A stretch of DNA of 64,000 nucleotides from Niveispirillum cyanobacteriorum (GCF_002868735.1 NZ_CP025611.1:366501-430500); one strand, 5' to 3'; numbered from the stretch's first letter, positions 28,087 through 38,119 are shown. Notes: a model not told the origin generated them from the letters alone. A program made the numbers and translations.

Positions 28087-29886
28087 TCACTCCACCACCC
28101 GCACCTTCACATAGGAACCGGGCGCCGGCTCAATCGGTTTCAGCTTGCCATCGCCGGGTTGCCGTGCCGGGACCTTGGGGCCGGCATATTTCTGCACCCA
28201 CTTGGCATATTCGGGCCACCAGCTGCCCTCCACCTGTTTGGCGCCGGCCAGCCACTGTTCGGGGTCCTTGGGCAGCTTGTTGTTCAGGAAGTGGCTGTAC
28301 TTGTTGGCTGTCGGCGGGTTGACGACCCCGGCAATATGGCCGGATGCCGCCAGCACAAACTTCACCGGGCCGCCATAAAGCTGCGTCGCGGCATAGGTCG
28401 ACTTCCAGGGCGTGATGTGATCCTCGCGCGTGGACAGCATGAAGGTCGGGGTTTTGATCTTGCCCAGATCAATCTCCACACCCTTCAGGGTCAGCGCACA
28501 GGGCTTCACCAGCAGGTTCCGCTGATACATGTTGCGCAGGTAGAAACTGTGCATGGCGGCGGGCATGCGGGTGGCGTCGGAGTTCCAGTACAGAAGGTCG
28601 AACGGGAACGGGTCCTTGCCCAGCAGGTAATTATTGACCACGAACGACCAGATCAGGTCGTTGGCGCGCAGCATGTTGAAGGTGGTCGCCATAGACTGCC
28701 CGTTCAGGTAGCCCTGGCTGTTCATCTTTTCTTCCAGTGCCGCCAACTGTTCTTCATCAATGAAGACAGACAGTTCGCCGGGTTCGGTGAAATCGGTCAG
28801 GGTGACGAGATAGAGCACGCTCTTCACCCGGTCATCACCCTTTTCCGCCATATAGGCCAACGTGGAGGCCGTCAGCGTCCCGCCGATGCAGTAGCCGACC
28901 ATGTTGATCTCCCGCTCCCCCGTCGCCTGTTCGATGGCGTCGATGGCGGCCAGCGGGCCGGCGGTCATGTAATCTTCCCAGGTCTTGGTCGCCAGATGTT
29001 CATCCGGGTTGACCCAGGAGACGATGAAGACCGTATGCCCCTGATCGCACAGCCATTTCACCAGTGAATTGGCCGGGCGCAGGTCCAGGATATAGAATTT
29101 GTTGATCCACGGCGGCACGATCAGCAGCGGGCGCTTATGCTGCTGCTCCGTCGTGGGATTGTACTGGATCAGCTGCATCAACTCGTTCTGGTAAATCACC
29201 TGACCCGGCGTGGCGGCGATATTCTTGCCCACCTCGAACTTCTTATAGTCGGTCATGGAGATGGCGAGCTGGCCCTTGCCGCGCTCCAGATCGCCCAGCA
29301 GGTTCTCCAGTCCCTTCACCAGATTCTCGCCACCGGATTCGATAGTGGCGCGCAGCACCTCCGGGTTGGTCAGGACGAAATTGCTGGGCGCCATCGCATC
29401 CACGAACTGGCGCGTATAGAAATCCACCTTCTTGGCCGTCTTGTCATCCATCCCCTCCACCTCATGCACGGTGGATTGCAGCCAGCGGGCCGTCAGCAGG
29501 TAGGATTGCTTGATATAGTCGAACAGGGCGTTTTCATCCCAGGCGCTGTCCTTGAAGCGCTTATCCTCCTTGGCCGGCGCCACCACGGGGGCGGCTTCCT
29601 GACCCAGCAGGCGCTGGGTCGTGCGCTGCCACAAAGACATATAGTCCTGCCATAGCGACATCTGCGCCTGCATCAGCTTGGCCGGATCGGCCATCAGGCG
29701 GGCCGTCATCTCCATGAAGGCCGCACCAATATGCATCATCCCCTGGGAGGCGGATGCGTCGCCGCCATTCTGCCTTTGCAGGAAATCGGAGACCAGCCGC
29801 TGGCTCTGTTCGGCGATGCGCGCCATGTTGCGCGACATTTCGACCGGATCGGGGATCTTGATCTCGGGGCTTTGCGGCTCGGCCAT
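28087..29886 (-). CDS. phaC: class I poly(3-hydroxyalkanoate) synthase
   Basis: 599 residues, the usual class I length. AAGGAAG precedes the ATG. It polymerises (R)-3-hydroxyacyl-CoA into PHA at the granule surface. The lipase-like box reads VGYCIGGTL with the nucleophile Cys at about 333. The later acid and base are in REDHITPW and SGHIAGVVNPP. The N-terminal domain has the class I pattern and an alpha/beta hydrolase core fills the rest. No phaA/phaB or phasin gene is adjacent, so PHA genes are scattered in this genome. Confidence 0.95.
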   Translation of the reverse strand: MAEPQSPEIKIPDPVEMSRNMARIAEQSQRLVSDFLQRQNGGDASASQGMMHIGAAFMEMTARLMADPAKLMQAQMSLWQDYMSLWQRTTQRLLGQEAAPVVAPAKEDKRFKDSAWDENALFDYIKQSYLLTARWLQSTVHEVEGMDDKTAKKVDFYTRQFVDAMAPSNFVLTNPEVLRATIESGGENLVKGLENLLGDLERGKGQLAISMTDYKKFEVGKNIAATPGQVIYQNELMQLIQYNPTTEQQHKRPLLIVPPWINKFYILDLRPANSLVKWLCDQGHTVFIVSWVNPDEHLATKTWEDYMTAGPLAAIDAIEQATGEREINMVGYCIGGTLTASTLAYMAEKGDDRVKSVLYLVTLTDFTEPGELSVFIDEEQLAALEEKMNSQGYLNGQSMATTFNMLRANDLIWSFVVNNYLLGKDPFPFDLLYWNSDATRMPAAMHSFYLRNMYQRNLLVKPCALTLKGVEIDLGKIKTPTFMLSTREDHITPWKSTYAATQLYGGPVKFVLAASGHIAGVVNPPTANKYSHFLNNKLPKDPEQWLAGAKQVEGSWWPEYAKWVQKYAGPKVPARQPGDGKLKPIEPAPGSYVKVRVVE

Positions 29887-30011
29887 GCTGACTTCCTTGA
29901 CGTCACGTTTCCCAGGTGTGGGGACAGCGCCGATTCTGCATCACCCCGGGATGGGGCCGTCGGCTTTGTCCAGGATCGGTCCCGCATGCCAGCCTGTCCG
30001 ATGGCGGTATG

Positions 30012-30039
30012 GCGGGCGGGTTGCCGTCCCGCTTTTTTT
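30012..30039 (+). terminator. terminator-like hairpin upstream of a lipoprotein gene
   Basis: GCGGGCGG pairs with CCGTCCCGC (one bulge) around a GTTG loop and is followed by seven T. It lies 16 nt before the ATG of the following gene, so it could attenuate that gene; nothing upstream on this strand needs a terminator. Confidence 0.4.
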
Positions 30040-30055
30040 CATACACGATCCCTCC

Positions 30056-30502
30056 ATGATTTTCACCGCTGCATACGTATCGCTCCGACATCTTCGCCTG
30101 GCCGCCATTGCCGCCATGCTGGGTCTGTCGGCCTGCGCCCAGGTGCCCGTGCCCGACATCGTGTTCGATGACGGGCCGGCGCCTGCGAAACCGTCGGAAA
30201 TCACCGATGCCGACCCCGTCAAGGCCCTGACGGGTGCCCGGCCCATCCGCCGGGCCGACCCGTCGATCAAGGGCAGGGCCAATCTGGGTTCCGTTCCGGC
30301 CCGACCGGAGGAATTCTCGAACCCCATCGAACGCCAGGCATTGATCGACCGGTTGCAGGCCGACCGCGCCGAGGGGGAGGCCGCCGGCGACGCCCTGCGC
30401 GCCCGCTCGACCGACCCGCGTGGCCGGGCGGAGGATGTGCCCGACGTGCCCGACGCACCACCGCCGGTGCCGCCCGCGCTGCCGAGGCCCGAGGGGTCGT
30501 AG
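30056..30502 (+). CDS. small putative lipoprotein of unknown function
   Basis: 148 residues from the ATG at 30056, which gives an intact signal peptide with lipobox LSAC (Cys at about 24). The mature part is Pro/Asp/Arg-rich and low in complexity, with a central ADPVKALTGARPIRRADPS and an acidic-basic helix ADRAEGEAAGDALRARS, ending in a proline-rich tail. No ribosome site is seen. The stop codon lies inside the left arm of a 35-bp inverted repeat, so the C-terminus may have been set by insertion of that repeat. No family recognised. Confidence 0.55.
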   Translation: MIFTAAYVSLRHLRLAAIAAMLGLSACAQVPVPDIVFDDGPAPAKPSEITDADPVKALTGARPIRRADPSIKGRANLGSVPARPEEFSNPIERQALIDRLQADRAEGEAAGDALRARSTDPRGRAEDVPDVPDAPPPVPPALPRPEGS

Positions 30503-30587
30503 GTCAGGTCGAGCCGCAGGCGAGCCCTGACAGCGAAGGATTGAAAGCTATACTGTCAGGGCTCGCCTTCGGCTCGACCTGACCTAC
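30499..30587. repeat. long inverted repeat with 35-bp arms
   Basis: Arms 30499-30533 and 30553-30587 are complementary at 34 of 35 positions, beginning GTAGGTCAGGTCGAGCC on each strand, with a 19-nt AT-richer loop. The stop codon of the preceding gene lies in the left arm. It may be a mobile MITE- or REP-like element. Confidence 0.85.
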
Positions 30588-30725
30588 GGCTTCCCCACAT
30601 CCACCCCGCCATCCCGCCCGCTCATGGCAGATTGGCGCGCACTCCGCGCAAAATCATGTCGCGGGGGGCTGTTGCGGTGCGCTACATATTTCGCCCCTTT
30701 CATTTTCAACCCGGTGCCCAGGTCC

Positions 30726-31955
30726 ATGAGCGACACTGAATTCCACCGCATCAAGCGGCTTCCGCCCTACGTCTTCGCTGAAGTGAATGCGATGAAGGCG
30801 CGAGCTAGGGCCGCCGCGGAGGACATCATCGATCTCGGCATGGGTAACCCGGACCAGCCGACGCCGCCGCATATCGTGGCGAAGATGATCGAGGCGGTCC
30901 AGAACCCCAAGACCCATCGCTATAGCCAGAGCCGCGGTATTCCCGGCCTGCGCAAGGCCATCAGCGCCTATTACAAGCGCCGCTTCGACGTTGATATCGA
31001 CCCGGAAACCGAAGCGATCGTTACCATCGGCTCCAAGGAAGGCCTGGCCAATCTGGCGCAGGCCATCACCAGCCCTGGCGACGTGATCCTGGTGCCGAAT
31101 CCGTCTTACCCGATCCATCCGTTCGGCTTCATGCTGGCCGGTGCCGCCCTGCGCCACATCCCCGTGAATAACGGCCTGGATGATTTTGTGCCGGCGCTGG
31201 AACGCGCCATCAAGCATTCGGTGCCCAAGCCCACGGCCCTGATCGTCAGCTTCCCCGCCAACCCGACGGGTCAGACGGTGTCGCTGGATTTCTACCGGCC
31301 CATCGTGGATCTGTGCCTGAAGCACGGCATCTATATCCTGTCTGACATCGCCTATGCCGAGATCTATTTCGATGGCAATCCGCCGCCGTCGGTGTTGCAG
31401 ATCCCGGAAGCGCGCGACATCACCGTGGAATTCAACAGCTTGTCCAAGACCTACAACATGCCGGGCTGGCGTGTCGGTTTCGGGGTGGGTTCGAAGAAGC
31501 TGGTCGGCGCGCTGGCCAAGTTCAAATCCTATGTGGATTACGGCGCCTTCACGCCCATCCAGGTGGCCGCCACCGCTGCGCTGAACGGGCCGCAGGATTG
31601 CGTGCTGGAAATCCGCGAGATGTACAAGCAGCGCCGCGACGTGCTGATCAAGGGTCTGCACGCCGCCGGCTGGATGGTGCCGTCGCCCAACGCATCCATG
31701 TTCGTCTGGGCCGAAATCCCGGAGCCGTTCAAGCATTTGAGCAGCCTGGAATTCGCCAAGGTCCTGATGCAGGAAGCCAAGGTCGCTGTCAGCCCCGGCA
31801 TCGGGTTTGGCGAATATGGCGATACGCATGTGCGGTTCGGGCTGGTGGAAAACACCCAGCGCATCCGTCAGGCCACCAACAATATCAAGCTGTTCCTGGA
31901 CAAGGCGCGCAAGATCAACGCGCCCATCACGTCCGAACCCGCCGCTGTCGAGTGA
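30726..31955 (+). CDS. PLP-dependent aminotransferase (LL-DAP/AlaC-like)
   Basis: 409 residues from the ATG at 30726 ([17 protein letters not shown]); the open frame upstream is not conserved in character. Fold type I class I/II aminotransferase: [11 protein letters not shown] near the N-terminus, [26 protein letters not shown] and [15 protein letters not shown] with the PLP Lys at about 241, and [15 protein letters not shown] at the end. Close relatives are annotated as LL-diaminopimelate aminotransferase or alanine transaminase AlaC. It sits 12 nt before homoserine dehydrogenase, so it very likely acts on aspartate-family or alanine/glutamate substrates. Confidence 0.88.
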   Translation: MSDTEFHRIKRLPPYVFAEVNAMKARARAAAEDIIDLGMGNPDQPTPPHIVAKMIEAVQNPKTHRYSQSRGIPGLRKAISAYYKRRFDVDIDPETEAIVTIGSKEGLANLAQAITSPGDVILVPNPSYPIHPFGFMLAGAALRHIPVNNGLDDFVPALERAIKHSVPKPTALIVSFPANPTGQTVSLDFYRPIVDLCLKHGIYILSDIAYAEIYFDGNPPPSVLQIPEARDITVEFNSLSKTYNMPGWRVGFGVGSKKLVGALAKFKSYVDYGAFTPIQVAATAALNGPQDCVLEIREMYKQRRDVLIKGLHAAGWMVPSPNASMFVWAEIPEPFKHLSSLEFAKVLMQEAKVAVSPGIGFGEYGDTHVRFGLVENTQRIRQATNNIKLFLDKARKINAPITSEPAAVE

Positions 31956-31967
31956 GGATCAATTCTG

Positions 31968-33266
31968 ATGGTTGATGGCAAACCCTTGCGTATTGGTGTC
32001 GCTGGCCTGGGTACGGTCGGCGGTGGGGTTCTGAAGCTGGTATCGGCCAATGCCGATCTGCTGTCCAAGCGGACGGGCCGCCCCATTCAGGTGGTGGCCG
32101 TTTCCGCCCGTGACCGCAGCCGCGACCGTGGCGTCGATCTGTCGAATGTCCGCTGGTACGAGGATGCGGCCGATCTGGCCGTTGATCCCGATGTCGATGT
32201 CTTTGTCGAACTGATCGGCGGGTCCGACGGCATTGCCAAACAGGCGGTCGAGGCGGCATTGGCCGCCGGCAAGCATGTGGTGACGGCCAACAAGGCGCTG
32301 CTGGCCCATCATGGCGCGGCACTGGCCACCAAGGCCGAGTCCGCCGGCCTGACCCTGGCGTTCGAGGCGGCGGTGGCCGGCGGCATCCCCGCCATCAAGG
32401 GCCTGCGCGAAGGGCTGGCCGCCAACAATATCCGTGAAGTCCACGGCATCCTGAACGGCACCTGCAATTACATCCTGACCGAGATGCGGACCACGGGACG
32501 CGATTTCGCCGATGTTCTGGCCGATGCCCAGCGCCTGGGCTATGCCGAGGCTGACCCGTCCTTTGACGTGGATGGTGTGGATGCCGCGCATAAGCTGGCG
32601 GTGCTGACCGCCGTCGCCTTTGGCGCGCATGTCGATTTCAAGTCGGTGCATATCGAGGGCATCCGCCACGTCTCCGCCCTTGATATCAACTATGCCCAGG
32701 AACTGGGTTACCGCATCCGTCTGCTGGGCATTGCCCGGCGGACGGAAGATGGCATTGAGCAGCGGGTGCATCCCTGCATGGTGCCGATCACCAGCCCTTG
32801 TGGTGCCACCGATGGCGTGTTCAACGCCGTCGTCGCCGATGGTGATTTCGTGGACAAGGTGGTGCTCGTGGGGCGCGGTGCCGGTGCCGGCCCGACCGCG
32901 TCCGCCGTTGTTGCCGATCTGGTGGATATCGCCCGTGGCCGTTCCACGCCGACCTTTGGCGTGCCGGCGGCAGCACTGGAGCCGGCCAAGGCCGCCCCGC
33001 TGAGCCGCCGCCGTGGTCGTTACTATGTCCGCCTGATGGTGGTCGACCGTCCCGGCGTGATTGCCGAGATCGCGGCCACGCTGCGCGACCAGAATGTCTC
33101 CATGGAGGCGTTCCTGCAGCGCGGCCGGGCACCCGGTGAGGCGGTGCCCGTGGTCTGGACCACCCACGACACGGACGAGGCCGCCATGCAGCAGGCGCTC
33201 GCCACCATCGCGTCGTTGGACAGTGTTCTGGAACCGCCGCGCATGATCCGCATCGAGGATTTCTGA
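31968..33266 (+). CDS. hom: homoserine dehydrogenase
   Basis: 432 residues. NAD(P) Rossmann motif GLGTVGGGV at about 10-18; the catalytic domain includes VVTANKALLA, FEAAVAGGIPAIK, LNGTCNYIL and YAEADPSFDVDG with its conserved Lys/Asp region. A C-terminal ACT domain (about 350-425, starting YYVRLMVVDRPGVIAEIA) gives feedback control, normally by threonine. It reduces aspartate semialdehyde to homoserine, feeding threonine and methionine, and so supplies the substrate route of metH in this window. Co-transcribed with the aminotransferase gene. Confidence 0.95.
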   Translation: MVDGKPLRIGVAGLGTVGGGVLKLVSANADLLSKRTGRPIQVVAVSARDRSRDRGVDLSNVRWYEDAADLAVDPDVDVFVELIGGSDGIAKQAVEAALAAGKHVVTANKALLAHHGAALATKAESAGLTLAFEAAVAGGIPAIKGLREGLAANNIREVHGILNGTCNYILTEMRTTGRDFADVLADAQRLGYAEADPSFDVDGVDAAHKLAVLTAVAFGAHVDFKSVHIEGIRHVSALDINYAQELGYRIRLLGIARRTEDGIEQRVHPCMVPITSPCGATDGVFNAVVADGDFVDKVVLVGRGAGAGPTASAVVADLVDIARGRSTPTFGVPAAALEPAKAAPLSRRRGRYYVRLMVVDRPGVIAEIAATLRDQNVSMEAFLQRGRAPGEAVPVVWTTHDTDEAAMQQALATIASLDSVLEPPRMIRIEDF

Positions 33267-33330
33267 TACACACTCAACCCAGGAACGGCGCAGGCAACAA
33301 GACGCCGATCTCAGCCATAGGGGAACGATA

Positions 33331-34347
33331 ATGAGTGAGAAGAGCAATCCGAAGGGCGATTTCTCCCTGGTGATGGACCGTAATCTGGCGCTGGAAGTGG
33401 TCCGCGTCACCGAGGCGGCGGCCCTGTCGGCGTCGCTGCTGATGGGCCGTGGCGACGAGAAGGCCGCCGATCAGGCCGCCGTGGACGCGATGCGCAAGGC
33501 GCTGAACAGCCTGTCCATCGACGGTACCGTGGTGATCGGCGAGGGCGAGCGCGACGAAGCCCCGATGCTGTATATCGGGGAAAAGGTTGGCACCGGCAAC
33601 GGCCCTAAGATCGACATCGCGCTGGACCCGCTGGAAGGGACCACCATCTGCGCCAAGGGCGGCCCGAACGCCCTGGCCGTCATTGCCATGGCGGAAGCCG
33701 GCGGCTTCCTGAACGCGCCCGACGTGTACATGGAAAAGATCGCTGTGGGCGGTGGCCTGCCGGGCGGTGTGGTTGATCTGGACGAAAAGGTTGAGACCAA
33801 CCTGCGCAATCTGGCGCTGGCCAAGGGTGCGGATGTGTCGGAACTGGTGGTCTGTATCCTGGACCGTCCGCGCCATGCCGAACTGATCGCGCGTGTGCGT
33901 GAAGCCGGTGCCCGCATCATGCTGATCGGCGATGGCGACGTGTCGGGCGTGATCGCGACCGCACAGCCCAATGCCGGCATCGACCTGTATATGGGTTCCG
34001 GTGGTGCGCCGGAGGGTGTGCTGGCCGCTGCCGCGCTGCGCTGCATCGGCGGGCAGTTCCAGGGCCGCCTGATCTTCCGCAACGATGCCGAGCGTGAGCG
34101 CGCCAAGCGCTGGGGCGTCACCGACCTGGACAAGAAGTACAGCCTGTACGATCTGGCCCGTGGCGATGTGATGTTCTGCGCCACCGGCGTGACCACCGGC
34201 CCCATGCTGGGCGGCGTGCGCCGCTTCCCCGGCGGGGCCATCACCCATTCCGTGGTGATGCGGTCCAAGTCGGGCACGGTGCGTTATGTCGAGGCGCACC
34301 ATAACCTGCGCACCAAGACCAGCTTCATTCCGGAAGCGAAGCGGTAA
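33331..34347 (+). CDS. glpX: class II fructose-1,6-bisphosphatase
   Basis: 338 residues; GGGGAA precedes the ATG. GlpX family motifs: GDEKAADQAAVDAMR near residue 35, GEGERDEAPMLYIGE at about 70 (metal site), DPLEGTT at about 100, GDGDVSG at about 200, and YMGSGGAPEGVLAAA. It hydrolyses fructose 1,6-bisphosphate in gluconeogenesis and is metal-dependent. The DhnA-type aldolase at 60 kb would be its pathway neighbour. A large inverted repeat follows the gene. Confidence 0.95.
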   Translation: MSEKSNPKGDFSLVMDRNLALEVVRVTEAAALSASLLMGRGDEKAADQAAVDAMRKALNSLSIDGTVVIGEGERDEAPMLYIGEKVGTGNGPKIDIALDPLEGTTICAKGGPNALAVIAMAEAGGFLNAPDVYMEKIAVGGGLPGGVVDLDEKVETNLRNLALAKGADVSELVVCILDRPRHAELIARVREAGARIMLIGDGDVSGVIATAQPNAGIDLYMGSGGAPEGVLAAAALRCIGGQFQGRLIFRNDAERERAKRWGVTDLDKKYSLYDLARGDVMFCATGVTTGPMLGGVRRFPGGAITHSVVMRSKSGTVRYVEAHHNLRTKTSFIPEAKR

Positions 34348-34376
34348 TTTCGCTTTTCTGATTGCTGTTTGATCGT

Positions 34377-34492
34377 CATCCCGGCGACGAGCCGGGACCC
34401 AGGGGCCACAGGCATAAACCTTTACGCTGCGTCGACCGACGCTGCCGCAAGGTTCGCTCATGTGGCCCTGGGTCCCGGCTTTCGCCGGGATG
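34377..34492. repeat. inverted repeat between glpX and recJ
   Basis: Arms 34377-34409 and 34462-34492 are complementary except for two short indels, with cores CCGGGACCCAGG and CCTGGGTCCCGG, and each arm folds on itself (CCCGGCgacgaGCCGGG). Elements of the CATCCCGGC..GCCGGGACCC type are widespread between genes in alphaproteobacteria. Confidence 0.8.
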
Positions 34493-34538
34493 ATGTTTTA
34501 TGGCTATATCGTTTCATTGTTTCGAGACGGGTACCCCC

Positions 34539-36338
34539 ATGACCATCCCCGCCTTTCTCGGCGTTGAAAGCTCCCTGACCGGTCGCCGCTGGAAGGCGCG
34601 TAACAGCGATGACCGGCTGGCCCTGACGCTGGCGCAGGCGCATGGCCTGCCGGAACTGGTGGGACGCCTGCTGGCGGGGCGGGGTGTCGCGGTGGAGGAG
34701 GTGGAGCGGTTCCTGTCGCCAACCTTGCGTGCCTTCATGCCCGACCCGTCGGTGCTGCGCGACATGGACAAGGCCGCCGACCGCGTGGCCCGCGCCATTC
34801 GCGACGGGGAGAAGGTGGCGGTCTTTGGCGATTATGATGTGGACGGTGCCACCTCCACCGCCCTGCTGAACCGCTTCTTCCGGGCCGTGGGCCGGGAATT
34901 GCGCGTCTATATCCCCGACCGGATCGAGGAAGGGTATGGCCCGAACCTGCCAGCCCTGCTGAAGCTGAAGGAAGGAGGCATCGATCTGGTCGTCACCGTC
35001 GATTGCGGGGTGACCAGTTTCGATCCGCTGCACGGGGCGGTGGCGGCGGGGCTGGAGGTGGTGGTAGTCGACCATCACAAGGCCGAGCCGCGCCTGCCCG
35101 ATGTGACGGCGGTGGTGAACCCCAACCGCATGGATGAACCGGCGGGCGGGCCGCTATCGACCCTGGCGGCCGTCGGCGTCACCTTCCTGCTGATCGTGGC
35201 GGTCAACCGGCTGCTGCGCGGTACGGGCTTTTACAGCAATGGCAGGGCGGAACCGGACCTGATGTCCTGGCTGGATATCGTGGCGCTGGGCACGGTCTGT
35301 GACGTGGTCCCGCTGGTCGGGTTGAACCGGGCGTTCGTGGCGCAGGGCCTGCGGGTTATGGGCAAGCGCGCTAATATCGGTATTTCCGCGCTGGCCGATG
35401 TGGCGGGCGTGAACGAGGCGATGGACGCCTATCACGCCGGATACATTATCGGGCCGCGCGTGAATGCTGGCGGTCGGGTCGGCCGGGCCGATCTGGGGAC
35501 CCGTCTTCTGGCCACGGAGTCGCCGGCAGAAGCCGCCGATCTGGCCAAGGAACTGCACGCGTTTAACGCCGAACGCCGGGCCATTGAGGCGTCTGTGCTG
35601 GAAGATGCCATCGCCATGATGGAAACCAGCGTGGATGACAGTCCCGAACTGGTGCTGGCCGTGGGGGAAGGGTGGCATCCCGGTGTCATCGGTATCGTCG
35701 CCTCGCGCCTGAAGGACCGGTTTAACCGCCCGGCCTGTGTGGTGGCGCTGGATGGTACCCTGGGCAAGGCGTCGGGCCGGTCGGTGCGCGGTGTCGATCT
35801 GGGATCGGCCATCATCGCCGCGCGTCAGGCGGGGTTGCTGGTGGCCGGCGGCGGGCACGCCATGGCGGCGGGCTTTAACGTGGAGCGGGAAAAGATCGAC
35901 GATCTGCGCGCTTTCCTGCGCGAACGGATCGCCCGGCAGCTGGAGGATACAGGCCCGCTGGTGCCGTCTTTGTCGCTGGATGGTGCGCTGTCGGTGCGCG
36001 GGGCCAATACTGATCTGATGCGGCATCTGGAACGGCTGGCCCCCTATGGCACCGGCAATTCCGAACCGCGCTTCGCCGTCACCGACGCCCGCATCGTCAA
36101 GGCCGACGTCGTGGGCGGGGAGGGCAAGCATGTGCGCTGTATCCTGACGGGCAATGACGGCAGCCGGTTGAAATCAATCGCCTTTCGCGCCATGGACAGC
36201 GATCTGGGTCCCGCCCTGCTGCAAAGTGGCGGGCGACCGATGCATCTGGCGGGGACTTTACGGCCCGACCGCTGGAACGGAAATGATGGCGTACAGTTAT
36301 TGATTGATGATGCCGCGGTTTCCGGCAACGCCGGATAA
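34539..36338 (+). CDS. recJ: single-stranded-DNA-specific exonuclease RecJ
   Basis: 599 residues from the ATG at 34539 (MTIPAFLGVE); an earlier in-frame ATG at 34500 lies against the repeat. DHH phosphoesterase motifs: FGDYDVDGATS at about 98, TVDCGVT, VVVDHHK (His pair at about 178), and INAGGR-like VNAGGRVG. DHHA1 follows with GGGHAMAAGF, and the C-terminal OB fold with RIVKADVVGGEGKHVRCIL. It degrades single-stranded DNA 5' to 3' in recombination and mismatch repair, with Mn or Mg. Confidence 0.95.
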   Translation: MTIPAFLGVESSLTGRRWKARNSDDRLALTLAQAHGLPELVGRLLAGRGVAVEEVERFLSPTLRAFMPDPSVLRDMDKAADRVARAIRDGEKVAVFGDYDVDGATSTALLNRFFRAVGRELRVYIPDRIEEGYGPNLPALLKLKEGGIDLVVTVDCGVTSFDPLHGAVAAGLEVVVVDHHKAEPRLPDVTAVVNPNRMDEPAGGPLSTLAAVGVTFLLIVAVNRLLRGTGFYSNGRAEPDLMSWLDIVALGTVCDVVPLVGLNRAFVAQGLRVMGKRANIGISALADVAGVNEAMDAYHAGYIIGPRVNAGGRVGRADLGTRLLATESPAEAADLAKELHAFNAERRAIEASVLEDAIAMMETSVDDSPELVLAVGEGWHPGVIGIVASRLKDRFNRPACVVALDGTLGKASGRSVRGVDLGSAIIAARQAGLLVAGGGHAMAAGFNVEREKIDDLRAFLRERIARQLEDTGPLVPSLSLDGALSVRGANTDLMRHLERLAPYGTGNSEPRFAVTDARIVKADVVGGEGKHVRCILTGNDGSRLKSIAFRAMDSDLGPALLQSGGRPMHLAGTLRPDRWNGNDGVQLLIDDAAVSGNAG

Positions 36339-36513
36339 AGGAAACCTGAGCGACTATTCATTCAATCGCCACCGGTCTTTAACAAATTATTGCCAATTCG
36401 TTAAAGACAGCTATCCCCGCATAGCATATAGTCACCCATCGCCCAGTTGCCGCTTGCATCATCACTGCCGGGGCAGGGCGGTCGCGTTGGTTTTGTGTGG
36501 GGCGATCGGTGTC

Positions 36514-38040
36514 ATGAATGTACGCGCGGCGGGTGCGCCGGTCGAAAGGCCGGAAGCGAGTAAGATGAAGGAAACGGCGGTCACGCCGCCCGAACCCACC
36601 TCCGCCGTCTCCAAGCTTCAAGCCCATTTCGAACAGCTGGACGAGAATTCGCTGCTGCGTGTGGCCCGCGCGGTGGAACTGGCCCGCGCCGCCGAACGCC
36701 GCGACCCCACCGACGAACAGATCCTGGAGACGCTGCGCCCGCGCCTGCGCAACCTGCGCCCGGCCCGCGTGCCGACCTTCCAGCGTTCCATCTGCGTCGC
36801 GCTGGAAATTTTCCTTTATGACGGCGACCTGCATGAGGAAAAGCGCAAGGGTGCGCTGGCCCGACAGGTGCTGAACCCCTGGTGGCGGGTGCTGCTGGCA
36901 TCGCCACATCGGGCCGCACTGGCTGCGCTGGAGGGGGAGTATGGCAAGGCCGTGCGCGAGCAGCGATGGTCCGATCTGCCGGCCATTGCCGACAGGGGCG
37001 TGATTGCGGCGGCCGAGGCGACGAACGCCCTGCTGGCCGAGGCGCAGAAATCCTATGGAAGGCGGGGGGAACTGTCCTCCATGCTGGGCGGGGATCGCGC
37101 GTTGGAGGATATGCGGGAGATCGGGGTGCTGCTGGGCCTGCACAGCCAGCTGACCCCCGCGCTGGAACGTGTGCGCCGTATGGCCGGCGTGGAAGGGGCG
37201 GGCCGCATTGCCGATTTCACGCCGGCGTCCGTGGTGGCGGCGCGCACCGCCTATATGAACATCCATGACCGGGGCGCCGATCTGGTCGAGTATTTCTTCT
37301 TCGGGCTGATGACCCTGCTGATGCAGCCGTTCCAGGCGCTGCGCCTGGTCCGCATGCTGTCGCAGGATCTGAGCCATGTGTCGGGCAACCATCCGGCCCG
37401 CCTGATCCCCGCCCGCCTGTTCTCCGACCTGACGCGGACCTTGTCGGAGATCGGCAAGGCGTCGGCGGGGCCGGTGATGGCACGGCGTGTCTGGCTTCTG
37501 ACCTGCGCGCGGCTGGTGTCGGATGCGCAACTGATGATCAAGGGTCTGGCGGAGGAGGTTCAGGTTGAGCCGAATCCGGAATGGCAGAAGCTGCTGACCG
37601 AGGCGCGGGGCCGGGTGATGCAGGCCGTGGACACGTTCCTGATGGCCGCTATCCAGGATGCGGTCGTGGTGCTGCCCGTGAAGCCGTTGCAGGAAAAGAA
37701 GGGCGTCGAGGTCCGGCTGGAACCCGACATGGCCCATATCCCGACCGAGGAGGAGGTGGGCATCGCCCAGGCCGCCACCGTCCTGTTCACGGCGGTCAAG
37801 AAGCTGATGGAACAGGAAGGCCAGGACCGGCTGATGCGGTCCAAGGAGGCCGATCTGGAGCAGCGTCTGGAGATCGGGATCAATTTCCGCGTCGAATATC
37901 TGCGCGCCCGACCCAAGCATGCCGTGGCGCTGGCCCATCTGCGCGGGGTGCAGAAGGTGCTTAAGGGCCTGCCCTCGTTCAACATTATCCGCGATCTGGA
38001 ATATCGTGTCGAACGGACCCTCGATCGCTATAAGAATTGA
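36514..38040 (+). CDS. large helical protein of unknown function
   Basis: 508 residues from the ATG at 36514; an ATG at 36565 (GGAAG upstream) is an equally good start. Mostly amphipathic helices. Features are a segment rich in Ala/Arg (LLRVARAVELARAAERRDP), PTFQRSICVALEIFLYDG, NPWWRVLLASPHRAAL, a hydrophobic stretch EYFFFGLMTLLMQPFQALRLV, and a C-terminal MRSKEADLEQRLEIGINFRVEYLRARPKHAVALAH. No signal peptide, nucleotide or metal motif is visible. Probably cytoplasmic. It has the look of a lineage-specific conserved protein. Confidence 0.75.
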   Translation: MNVRAAGAPVERPEASKMKETAVTPPEPTSAVSKLQAHFEQLDENSLLRVARAVELARAAERRDPTDEQILETLRPRLRNLRPARVPTFQRSICVALEIFLYDGDLHEEKRKGALARQVLNPWWRVLLASPHRAALAALEGEYGKAVREQRWSDLPAIADRGVIAAAEATNALLAEAQKSYGRRGELSSMLGGDRALEDMREIGVLLGLHSQLTPALERVRRMAGVEGAGRIADFTPASVVAARTAYMNIHDRGADLVEYFFFGLMTLLMQPFQALRLVRMLSQDLSHVSGNHPARLIPARLFSDLTRTLSEIGKASAGPVMARRVWLLTCARLVSDAQLMIKGLAEEVQVEPNPEWQKLLTEARGRVMQAVDTFLMAAIQDAVVVLPVKPLQEKKGVEVRLEPDMAHIPTEEEVGIAQAATVLFTAVKKLMEQEGQDRLMRSKEADLEQRLEIGINFRVEYLRARPKHAVALAHLRGVQKVLKGLPSFNIIRDLEYRVERTLDRYKN

Positions 38041-38090
38041 TCGAAGTTGGGTCGGGCATGGGCGTTATGCAAGAAAGTGAAAAAAAATGC

Positions 38091-38119
38091 TTGAACAGCC
38101 CGGCCGGTCCGGCTAATTA
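38091..38119 (+). promoter_or_regulatory. promoter of tRNA-Glu
   Basis: -35 TTGAAC (38091-38096), 17-bp spacer, -10 TAATTA (38114-38119). The start would fall about 10 nt before the mature tRNA. Confidence 0.6.
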
